From positions 62,001-126,000 of the forward strand of contig CAYSOX010000001.1 of NCBI GenBank assembly GCA_964432825.1: a DNA stretch of 64,000 nucleotides, read 5' to 3'. A program made the position numbers and the translations under genes. Every line of letters begins with the position of its first letter. Position 1 is the stretch's first letter. Below the pieces are notes generated by a model, which ran no database searches, was not told where the DNA came from, and saw only the letters and a list, made by a program, of their open reading frames with translations. Of this stretch, positions 56,964-64,000 are shown piece by piece. This DNA comes from UMGS1908 sp964432825. GTDB taxonomy: Bacteria; Bacillota; Clostridia; Christensenellales; UBA1242.

Positions 56964-59600
56964 ATGAAAAATAAATTTAAAAAAATATTGGGCGTTGCCT
57001 TTCTTATAATAATTTGTGGGCTGTTGGTAGTTGTACCGGCTAATAATTTTGGTGCGTTCAAAAATGAATGTAATATCATTGTTTATGCAAGTGATGTTGA
57101 GACTGTTCAAACTTATGAGGAGAAAAAGTATGATCCAAGAGGGCAATCTTTTTTGACGGGTGTAAAGAATCAAGGTAGTCTTGGGCTGTGTTGGGCATAT
57201 GCCATTATTGATAGTGTTGAAATTAATTTAAAAAAGAACTTTAATGCAACTGGAAAGTATAATAATGTAAATTTTAGTGAAAGGGATTTGGCATATTTTG
57301 TAAAAAATGGAAAAGATACTGATGCTACTAGTTTGACTTATAATGATGGAGGAACATCGCCTCTTAGCGGTCAACCTTTAAACAATTATATATATAATTC
57401 GGGTGGTGACCATTTGTCAACTTTTGAAACATTGATTTCAAACATAGGTTTGCGAACACAAGATTATACAGAAAATACTTCGAGTGTAACTGCTTTTTGT
57501 TCGGGATTGCCTACAAATATGGACGAAAGGCGTTCATCAGAAGTTAAAGTTGTTGGCGTTAAAAGTTTTAATAGTGCAAACAGCGACTATATGTTGGGCG
57601 TAAAACAAGAAATAGTTCGAACGGGTTCGGTGTTAACGGGTACAAAAATGGATAATAGCGAAAGTTTTGTGACGAATAGTTTCAATTACGCAAGTGATGG
57701 TAGTTATAACTTTTATATTCAAAATGGTATATATGAAACCATAGACCATATGTTGACGATTGTGGGCTGGGATGATGATTATGATAAAAACAATTTTTCG
57801 TCTAAAACTGGACATACAAAACCTACAAAAAATGGTGCATGGCTGGTTAAAAACACATGGGGCAGTACATGGGGAAATAAAGGCTATGTTTGGATTTCGT
57901 ATGAAGACTTTGGAATAAATTTAACGGGGTTTTATTCACTTGATGTTGAAGAAAATAACGAAAATGAAATAATTTATCAATACGACTTAGGGCATTCGCA
58001 AAGTATTTATTATCAAGGTGCAAGTTCTATAACTGCGGGGAATATTTACTATAATAAAACTGGTGATTCAACCCTAGACTCGGTAGGTTATTACATTTTA
58101 GATAATTCAAATATAAACAGTGCGACTAACAATGCAGGCTTACAATCTGTTTCCGTTGAAATTTATGTAAGTGACAAAAAGATGGCACATCCTAAAGATG
58201 GTACAAGAGTGGATTCGCTTAGTGGTGGCAGTGGTTATGGATTTCAGTATATAAATACCGAACTTTCAAATAAGGTAACAATTAAAAAGGGTCAATATTT
58301 TTCGGTTGTCTTAACATACACTGCAACTAGTGGGGTCAGTATGCTTGCAGTGGAAGGAAAGGGCGATATGTATCGTTCTTATAATTCAGTAGAGGGATGT
58401 AGTTTTGTTTTAAATGGTAATATATGGTTTGATTTGTCAACGGGCAAAAATAGTTTGGGTGAAACTTATTCAAATATGCAATACAATAATGTTTGCTTTA
58501 AAGTATACACAACCTCGTTAGAGTGTGAGCATAACTATAAAGAAGTTTTAAAAGTTTCGGGCGATTGCTGTCATTATGGCGAAATTCTATATAGATGCCA
58601 ATATTGTTCAAAAGAAAAGAGGGAAGAAGATGTGAAATCTGGATATGGCTCGCATAAGTTTACGACTAAATATTTTGAAGGTACATGCAAAGATAAAGGG
58701 TACACATCAAACTACTATTGTGAAATTTGTAAAAATGATTTTTCAGTAGAAGAAAAAGATGGAGTAATTACAAAAGATTTTCGAATAATGGGTGAATATG
58801 GTAATCACTTATATGAATCAATTGGGCTGGACTTAGGGGATTGCAAACATCACCCAAAAGAAAAAACAAAATGCAAATATTGTGATGATTTGGTTTTGAT
58901 TGATAGAGATGATTTGGGGTATGGTTCACATAAGTACACCCAAAAGATGGTTGAAGGAGATATAATAAAACATAAATGCGAGGTCGAGGGGTGTTCGGCA
59001 TATTATATTGAAAAGATTAGTGAGAATATAAAGACTTTAATTTCGGATGGTGATTATGTTAATATTTCGTATGCCGAACTGGTAAAATTTGGTGACTTCA
59101 ACTTTCAAAACCAAGTGGGCGTTTTAAACTTTGAAATTAATGCATTTGATAGTTTAAGTTTAAAAACAAACGATACAATTGAAATATCTTTGCAAAAATT
59201 AGAAAATGATGTTTTCTTATCAACGCAAACGGCCTTGGTAAAAAAATCCCTAAAAAATATTTCAGTGTATAAAGTGGATGTTAAAGTCAATGGTAAAGTT
59301 GTAGAAGCGTTAGACACTCCAATAAAATTTTCATTAACCGATGATGGTTCATTAAATAAAAATACAATTTTTTATGTTGGGGTAGAAGATGATTTTAAAG
59401 AACAAAAAAATAATATAGACTACAAGGCGGGAAATGTTAGTTTAAATGGCGGGTCAAATATTTTTGTTTTAGCAGAAAAAACAGAAAAGGTAGAATTATC
59501 AAAAACCACAATTGCTATAATTGTTGTTGTGCTATTTTGTGTTTTGGTTGTTGGTGAATCGGCTCGCGGAATGAGAAAGAAGGCGAAAAATAGTGATTAA
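56964..59600 (+). CDS. Secreted/membrane-anchored papain-like (C1) cysteine protease
   Basis: 878 residues. A signal peptide covers ~1-42. The peptidase domain has GSLGLCWAYA with the nucleophile near C76, DHMLTIVGWDD with the histidine near 262, and VKNTWGSTWGNKGY with the asparagine near 297. A beta-rich domain follows (~330-515), then Cys/His-rich repeats (~518-665, with HNYKEV, CQYC, GSHKFT, CEIC, CKYC) that look zinc-binding. The C-terminus has a membrane helix TIAIIVVVLFCVLVV and a basic tail, so the protein is anchored with the protease outside. AAAGGAC precedes the ATG. Substrates are unknown; host or microbial surface proteins are plausible. Confidence 0.92.
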   Translation: MKNKFKKILGVAFLIIICGLLVVVPANNFGAFKNECNIIVYASDVETVQTYEEKKYDPRGQSFLTGVKNQGSLGLCWAYAIIDSVEINLKKNFNATGKYNNVNFSERDLAYFVKNGKDTDATSLTYNDGGTSPLSGQPLNNYIYNSGGDHLSTFETLISNIGLRTQDYTENTSSVTAFCSGLPTNMDERRSSEVKVVGVKSFNSANSDYMLGVKQEIVRTGSVLTGTKMDNSESFVTNSFNYASDGSYNFYIQNGIYETIDHMLTIVGWDDDYDKNNFSSKTGHTKPTKNGAWLVKNTWGSTWGNKGYVWISYEDFGINLTGFYSLDVEENNENEIIYQYDLGHSQSIYYQGASSITAGNIYYNKTGDSTLDSVGYYILDNSNINSATNNAGLQSVSVEIYVSDKKMAHPKDGTRVDSLSGGSGYGFQYINTELSNKVTIKKGQYFSVVLTYTATSGVSMLAVEGKGDMYRSYNSVEGCSFVLNGNIWFDLSTGKNSLGETYSNMQYNNVCFKVYTTSLECEHNYKEVLKVSGDCCHYGEILYRCQYCSKEKREEDVKSGYGSHKFTTKYFEGTCKDKGYTSNYYCEICKNDFSVEEKDGVITKDFRIMGEYGNHLYESIGLDLGDCKHHPKEKTKCKYCDDLVLIDRDDLGYGSHKYTQKMVEGDIIKHKCEVEGCSAYYIEKISENIKTLISDGDYVNISYAELVKFGDFNFQNQVGVLNFEINAFDSLSLKTNDTIEISLQKLENDVFLSTQTALVKKSLKNISVYKVDVKVNGKVVEALDTPIKFSLTDDGSLNKNTIFYVGVEDDFKEQKNNIDYKAGNVSLNGGSNIFVLAEKTEKVELSKTTIAIIVVVLFCVLVVGESARGMRKKAKNSD

Positions 59601-59652
59601 AAAAACCGCTCAAACAGTTCATTTTTGAATTTGTTTGGGTGGTATTTTTTTG
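59601..59652 (+). terminator. Terminator after cysteine protease gene
   Basis: ACCGCTCAAACA pairs with TGTTTGGGTGGT (two G-U pairs) and is followed by seven T. Confidence 0.85.
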
Positions 59653-59836
59653 TTTTTTAAAAATTAAAAATGGTCAATATTTTTCAATATTTTCAAGCCA
59701 ACTTACTAGTCGTGAAGGTATAAATTTGTCAAAATAAGGCAAATTTAAGCCTATAATCAATTTTGTTTGAAATAAAAATTTGAAAAATTGTAAAAATTAA
59801 GCAGATTATGATACATTTTTTATGAAAAATTTTTTC

Positions 59837-60700
59837 TTAATATTGACGGCTTTTTGAGTGAAAAAATATGGCAAGTGTTCCGGGTCCGGAGTGGTTTGTA
59901 ACCAATGCTGAAAGATTCATTATGTAGGGTGAAATTCCTAATTGTTCTTTTACTAAATTTGCAACTGTTTCGGCGTCGTTATAACAATCGGCGTGAGTAA
60001 TAAAAATCGTGTCAGACTCTCCCGAAAGATTTTCTTTAGTTTTTTCAACCAAAGTGTAAAGTGCCTTTTTTCTTGAAATAACTTTTTGTGCGGGAACAAT
60101 TATTCCATCTTCACTTAAACGCAAAACGGGTTTGATTTTTAGTATGGTACCTAGAATTGCGCTTGTAAATGAAATCCGTCCGCCCCTATGCAAATATTTT
60201 AAATCGTCAACAGTAAAAATATGGGCTATGTTTAAGCGGTTCTTTATCGCAAAGTCTTCGGCTTGCTCAATAGTTAAGTTTTTAGAAATTATTTCATCGG
60301 CGGTTAGTTTTATTAGAAGTCCAACACCGCCTGATTGACAAAGTGTGTCTATAACTACAATTTTGTTTTTATGGGATTTGTTTAATTTTTCGGCTACGGC
60401 TTTAAAATTGTTGTAAGTATTACTCATGGTACTACTAAAACTAAAATGTAAAATATCTTTTCCTTCTTTTAAAAGATTTTCTAAATATTCGTTTGCGTCA
60501 TATTCGTTAATTTGTGCTGTTTTTGTGGTGGCACCTTCTTTCATAAATTTACAAACTTGTTCGGTAGAAAAATTGGGGTCATCTGAACGGAACTCCTGTT
60601 CGTTGATATAAAAAACCATTGGTGCAACTCTAAGGTCATATTTTCTAATCAATTCGTTTGGCATATCACAGGCGCACTCGCAACTTAAAATATAATTCAT
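59837..60700 (-). CDS. DegV family fatty-acid-binding protein
   Basis: 287 residues. SCECACDMPNELI at the start, FSFSSTMSNTYNNF (lipid headgroup serines), VIDTLCQSGGVGLL and LKYLHRGGRIS are the DegV/FakB signatures. FakB proteins bind a fatty acid and present it to the kinase FakA for phosphorylation and phospholipid synthesis. FakA is not in the window. The C-terminus ends in GPGTLAIFFHSKSRQY. AGGAG precedes the ATG. Confidence 0.93.
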   Translation of the reverse strand: MNYILSCECACDMPNELIRKYDLRVAPMVFYINEQEFRSDDPNFSTEQVCKFMKEGATTKTAQINEYDANEYLENLLKEGKDILHFSFSSTMSNTYNNFKAVAEKLNKSHKNKIVVIDTLCQSGGVGLLIKLTADEIISKNLTIEQAEDFAIKNRLNIAHIFTVDDLKYLHRGGRISFTSAILGTILKIKPVLRLSEDGIIVPAQKVISRKKALYTLVEKTKENLSGESDTIFITHADCYNDAETVANLVKEQLGISPYIMNLSALVTNHSGPGTLAIFFHSKSRQY

Positions 60701-60859
60701 AAAATTCTCCTTGTAAAATATTTACACTATAATTGTATTCGCTGTATATCGGTTTTACAATCTATTAAAAAGTTTTTAAGTCTATTAGTGAAAATCAAAA
60801 AATAGAGTTTTTAAAATTTTACTCTATCTTGAGTGGAGTGAAAAATAGTGATAAAATAC

Positions 60860-60888
60860 TTGAAAATTTCACATTGAATTTGTATAAT
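60860..60888 (+). promoter_or_regulatory. Promoter giving a second probable leaderless mRNA
   Basis: TTGAAA (60860-60865), 17-base spacer, TATAAT (60883-60888), then 6 bases and ATG at 60895, the same geometry as at 37692-37728. No ribosome binding site precedes the ATG. Confidence 0.65.
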
Positions 60889-60894
60889 AAAATT

Positions 60895-61536
60895 ATGGAA
60901 AATTTAGAAGAACTAAAACAAGTTATAGCCAAAAATTTGATAAGTTTTAGAACAAGTGCGGGAATAACTCAATCGGAACTTGCTGAGAAAATCAATTATT
61001 CAGATAAATCGGTTTCAAAGTGGGAAAGAGGGCTGGGGGTTCCTGATATTTTTGTTTTGCATACACTTGCAAATTTGTATGGCGTAAAAGTTGATGATTT
61101 TTTGGTTGAAAATGAAAAGTCGGCAAAGGTTGTAATTCAAGATAATAAAAATAAAAAATGCAGTAGACTATTAATTACATTGTTGGCGTCTGGGCTTGTG
61201 TGGTTGGTTGCAACTTTAGTGTTTGTGGTTTTGCTTTGGATTGGAATAGAGCGGGCGTGGGTAACATTTATTGTTGCAATTCCAATATGCTTTATTGTGT
61301 TGATTGTATTTTCAGTACTATGGGGTAAAATTTGGGAAACGGCACTATTTGTAAGTGTGCTTGTTTGGACAATTGCACTTTCGGGGTGTGTGCTGTTTTA
61401 TTGGACGACTGCAGAATTATTGTTCTTATTATGCATACCGCTTCAAGTTTTAATAATATTATGGTATATTTTGGTTTATGTTCTAAAAAAGAAAAAACAG
61501 AAAATATCTATAGATGTAGATGGTGTAAAGAAGTGA
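60895..61536 (+). CDS. XRE-family regulator with C-terminal membrane domain
   Basis: About 213 residues from the ATG at 60895 (the frame continues to 60829 but without a site, and the promoter lies in between). LKQVIAKNLISFRTSAGITQ, SELAEKINYSDKSVSKWERG and LANLYGVKVDDFL form a classic HTH. After a charged linker four membrane segments follow (about residues 82-105, 110-132, 137-160, 165-190), so this is a membrane-tethered DNA-binding protein, a type common in gut Clostridia. The signal it senses is unknown. Followed by a perfect terminator. Confidence 0.88.
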   Translation: MENLEELKQVIAKNLISFRTSAGITQSELAEKINYSDKSVSKWERGLGVPDIFVLHTLANLYGVKVDDFLVENEKSAKVVIQDNKNKKCSRLLITLLASGLVWLVATLVFVVLLWIGIERAWVTFIVAIPICFIVLIVFSVLWGKIWETALFVSVLVWTIALSGCVLFYWTTAELLFLLCIPLQVLIILWYILVYVLKKKKQKISIDVDGVKK

Positions 61537-61579
61537 AAATTCGACACATTTTGATATAAGAAACCTTTACAAAATTTTA

Positions 61580-61617
61580 AAAAAGATTGATAATTTAGTT
61601 ATCAATCTTTTGTTTTT
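61580..61617 (+). terminator. Terminator directly before minD ribosome binding site
   Basis: AAAAGATTGATAA and TTATCAATCTTTT form a perfect 13-bp stem with loop TTTAG and a T tract; AGGAG of minD begins at the next base. Confidence 0.85.
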
Positions 61618-61627
61618 AGGAGAGTAA

Positions 61628-62413
61628 ATGGGAAAGGTTATTGTAGTAACTTCGGGAAAGGGTGGTGTAGGGAAAACCACAATTGTAGCAAATCTTGGAA
61701 TTATGCTTGCACTCAATGGACAAAGCGTCTGTTTGGTTGATGCCGATGTGGGGCTTAATAATTTGGATGTGGTAATAGGGGTGGAAAATAGAATAGTATA
61801 TGATTTAGTTGATGTGATTGAGGGGCGGTGTAGACCCATGCAGTCATTGATAGAAAGCCCATACCTTTCCTCGCTGTTTGTTATGCCGTGTTGTAAAATT
61901 TATCAAAATAAGCGAATAAGTCACGAAAAATTTGCAGATATAATTAATGAAATAAAAAATGAGTTTGATTACATTTTAATAGACTCTCCGGCTGGGATTG
62001 GTTCGGGCTTTTTTATGTCAATCAAACCATGTGATAGTGCTATAATAGTTGCAACCCCGCATATTGCTTCTATTAGAGATGCCGATAAAGTTGAGTTGTT
62101 ATTAAAATCAAACCAAATAAGTGATATAAAACTAGTTGTTAATCGTATTGACCGAGCAAGAGTTTTAAAAGGTGAAATGATGGATGCTGTGTCAATTGAA
62201 AAACTTTTAAATCTTGAAAGTATTGGAATTATTCCAGAAAGCGACGAACTAAATATGTATAATTCTTTTTTAACAAAAGGTGGCGAATTTTTGGATGAAG
62301 GTATTAAATACGCATTTGGTGTTTTATGTAAAAATATTTTAACGGGCAATAATGAAAAATATAACTATTTAGCAAAAAGAAGTTGGCTTATGAGTTTATT
62401 TAAGAGGTGTTAA
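61628..62413 (+). CDS. minD: Septum site-determining ATPase MinD
   Basis: 261 residues. VTSGKGGVGKTTIVANLG is the deviant Walker A, VDADVGLNNLD the switch I region, and IDSPAGIGSGF switch II; the C-terminal amphipathic helix LAKRSWLMSLFKRC is the membrane-targeting sequence. MinD binds the membrane in its ATP form and positions MinC, the FtsZ inhibitor, away from midcell. minE follows one base after the stop. minC is not found upstream, where a membrane XRE gene stands instead. Confidence 0.97.
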   Translation: MGKVIVVTSGKGGVGKTTIVANLGIMLALNGQSVCLVDADVGLNNLDVVIGVENRIVYDLVDVIEGRCRPMQSLIESPYLSSLFVMPCCKIYQNKRISHEKFADIINEIKNEFDYILIDSPAGIGSGFFMSIKPCDSAIIVATPHIASIRDADKVELLLKSNQISDIKLVVNRIDRARVLKGEMMDAVSIEKLLNLESIGIIPESDELNMYNSFLTKGGEFLDEGIKYAFGVLCKNILTGNNEKYNYLAKRSWLMSLFKRC

Positions 62414-62414
62414 T

Positions 62415-62651
62415 ATGTATTCTGATATAGAATTTGAACGAATAAAAAAGATAATCGAACGCGATAAGTATTCTTCACCGCAATATATTAGTGGGGCAAT
62501 TAAGTCGGAAATTAGTGATGTTTTGGTGAATTATATGGATGTTGGTGGTGTAGATTTTCGAGTAAAACCCCAAACCACGGGAGGATATACTCTTGCAATT
62601 GTAGTGAATGTAAATTCTTTTTACTCCATAAAATCTTCGATGATTGAATAA
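62415..62651 (+). CDS. minE: Cell division topological specificity factor MinE
   Basis: 78 residues. KKIIERDKYSSPQYISGAIKSEI is the anti-MinCD and linker region, and VDFRVKPQTTGGYTLAIVVNV the C-terminal dimerisation domain. MinE stimulates MinD ATPase and drives oscillation. It is somewhat short and its N-terminal membrane-binding helix is weak. AGAGGTG precedes the ATG. Presence of MinE implies an oscillating Min system rather than only DivIVA anchoring. Confidence 0.9.
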   Translation: MYSDIEFERIKKIIERDKYSSPQYISGAIKSEISDVLVNYMDVGGVDFRVKPQTTGGYTLAIVVNVNSFYSIKSSMIE

Positions 62652-62852
62652 AAGAAAAATTTAAGATGTTAATCAGGGAAATTTTACTAAAATTGCTATG
62701 TTAAAAATTTGAAAAACTTAAAACTTTCAATTTTAATAAAAATTGCCTTGTAGAAACAATAATTAACCCAAAAACTTAAGCAAAAAGTTAAGTGCAATCG
62801 TAGATTACATCCAATTTGGTATATAATAAAGAAAAATATTATATATATTAAT

Positions 62853-63329
62853 ATGAGCGGTTATAAAAAGTGGTCGTTAATTTCGGTGAGTTTATTGTTT
62901 TTTAGTAGTGCTGTTTTGCATACGGCTAATTTTACAATGTTTGAAGATATATCTTCGGTTAGTTATTCAAGTCAGCAAATTGTAGAGGTTTCGGCAAGTT
63001 TTTTAGGGATAAACTATCCGTGTGAAATTAAGTCTTATTATGAAGACGAAAATGGATATATAATATTAAAAACTAATCCACAAACATTTGTTGTTGCACC
63101 AGTTTCTATTGAGTGCGATTATTGTTTTCGTGATAATATGCGAGGGATTCACTTTAAAAAGTTTGGTTTTGATTGTTACTTTTATGGTTTTGAAAATCTT
63201 GCAATTAAAAACGGTGCAAATTGTAAAACAGGTGATATTCTTGGAAGTTTAAGTGGCGACAAACTTTTTGTTCGTGTTTATAAAAATGAAAATAGGGTCA
63301 GTTTGAAAACTATATCTGGGTTGTTTTGA
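62853..63329 (+). CDS. SpoIVFA-like membrane protein with degenerate LytM domain
   Basis: 158 residues. One N-terminal membrane helix (WSLISVSLLFFSSAVL) and an extracytoplasmic domain whose strands (FVVAPVSIECDYCF, KKFGFDCYFYGFENLAIKNGANC, TGDILGS) follow the M23/LytM pattern, but the zinc ligands of active peptidases are absent. It overlaps the next gene, an M50 protease, by one base. In Bacillus the order minD-spoIVFA-spoIVFB is the same, and SpoIVFA holds the protease inactive until signalled. No clear ribosome binding site precedes the ATG. Identification rests on context. Confidence 0.6.
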   Translation: MSGYKKWSLISVSLLFFSSAVLHTANFTMFEDISSVSYSSQQIVEVSASFLGINYPCEIKSYYEDENGYIILKTNPQTFVVAPVSIECDYCFRDNMRGIHFKKFGFDCYFYGFENLAIKNGANCKTGDILGSLSGDKLFVRVYKNENRVSLKTISGLF

Positions 63330-64000
63330 TGGGAAAATTGCAGTCTATTAAAATGAGAATACAAAACGCACCAGTTATCATTCACCCGTTGTTTATAATT
63401 TTTGGATGTTATTGTTATCTGTGTGGCAATTTAAGTGTTTTTGTTTGTTATACATTGTCGGCGGTTATTCATGAGTTTGGACATTTTATTGTGGCAAAAA
63501 GATTGGGTTATAAACTATTGCAAATAAGGTTAATGCCCTATGGTGCCGACCTTTGTGGAAATTTGGATGAATTCTTATATAAAGATGAAATAAAAATTGC
63601 ACTTGCCGGTCCTATAACCAGTGTTATACTTTCGGACTTTTTGGTGATGGTTTGGTGGATTTTTCCTAGTCTATACAATTTTACTATTGAAATGTGTGTT
63701 GCAAGCATTGTTTGTGGTGTGTTTAATATTTTGCCAATTTATCCACTGGATGGCGGGCGTGTTTTAGTTGCGGTATTAAATGCTAAAATGCCGAGAGAAA
63801 AGGCTCTTTTATATGCAAAAATTAGCACTAGGATATTTGCAATAGTTTTGTTTTTTATGTTTATTATGAGTTTTTGGTATGGCTTTAATCTTTCATTTGC
63901 ATTTGTTTCAATAATGCTTTTAGATGCATCGTTTAGCAAATCGGATAGGAGTTGTTACTTTTTGGTGACAAATTTTAAATCCAAATTATTAAACAAAAAC
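63329..64000 (+). CDS. SpoIVFB-like site-2 metalloprotease (M50), partial at right edge
   Basis: 224 codons with no stop before the window end. HEFGH at residues 48-52 is the zinc motif and PLDGG at 139-143 carries the third ligand; both lie in membrane segments as in site-2 proteases. SpoIVFB cuts pro-sigma-K inside the sporulating mother cell. The ATG overlaps the upstream stop (TGATG), so it is coupled to the SpoIVFA-like gene. The neighbours (minD-minE) support orthology, but a general M50 role cannot be excluded without a sporulation gene set. Confidence 0.85.
   Translation, partial: MGKLQSIKMRIQNAPVIIHPLFIIFGCYCYLCGNLSVFVCYTLSAVIHEFGHFIVAKRLGYKLLQIRLMPYGADLCGNLDEFLYKDEIKIALAGPITSVILSDFLVMVWWIFPSLYNFTIEMCVASIVCGVFNILPIYPLDGGRVLVAVLNAKMPREKALLYAKISTRIFAIVLFFMFIMSFWYGFNLSFAFVSIMLLDASFSKSDRSCYFLVTNFKSKLLNKN

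Overview
The window is AT-rich bacterial DNA from an anaerobic, low-GC Gram-positive (Bacillota, most likely an uncultured Clostridia-type gut lineage). The indications are a single-polypeptide pyruvate:ferredoxin oxidoreductase, a class III anaerobic ribonucleotide reductase with NrdR boxes, strong AGGAGG-type ribosome binding sites, sigma-A promoters with 17-18 bp spacers, and a min-spoIVF block at the right end laid out much as in Bacillus. The species cannot be named from the sequence alone.

Left region (1-17 kb) is a cell-surface polysaccharide locus. A minus-strand operon (uppP, an O-antigen-ligase-like gene and a gene cut by the left edge) diverges from a long plus-strand run: a Wzy-like/phosphoglycosyl-transferase fusion with a strong internal start, four GT2 and one GT4 glycosyltransferases, a second Wzy-like polymerase, UDP-galactopyranose mutase, a further putative glycosyltransferase, a Wzx flippase, and galE behind its own promoter. 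Together they fit a Wzx/Wzy-type polymer containing galactofuranose: GalE makes UDP-galactose, Glf converts it to UDP-galactofuranose, the transferases build a lipid-linked repeat unit, Wzx flips it, a Wzy-like protein polymerises it, and UppP recycles the lipid carrier.

The core (17-24.5 kb) has nifJ (minus), truA, an archaeal-type aspS and rplM-rpsI. From 24.5 to 32 kb, frameshifted accessory genes (SLOG-like, XRE, ImmA, DUF4417) surround an intact anaerobic RNR operon: nrdD with a fused C-terminal redoxin, a thioredoxin-reductase-like flavoprotein, and nrdG. From 32 to 38 kb come an acyltransferase-like/zinc-ribbon pair, rnr, smpB, tmRNA, a set of three 19-bp-period hairpins and a four-helix-bundle gene.

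From 38 to 53 kb the DNA is mixed: broken GNAT and methyltransferase genes, DUF5131, XRE and TetR regulators, a BspA/InlB-type lipoprotein, a CYTH protein, a uridine-kinase/CYTH fusion, a nucleosidase and a cytidine deaminase. From 53 to 64 kb are tRNA-Leu(GAG), a methyltransferase-fold protein, a radical SAM protein, a cation antiporter, a secreted papain-like protease, DegV, a membrane XRE regulator, minD-minE, and a spoIVFA-like/spoIVFB pair cut by the right edge.

The most distinctive observations are the tandem covarying hairpins beside the four-helix-bundle gene, two promoters placed so that the mRNA would be leaderless, the nrdD-redoxin operon whose reductase lacks the usual NADPH motifs, the Wzy-PGT fusion with a nested start, and single-base indels that cluster in accessory genes while housekeeping genes stay intact.
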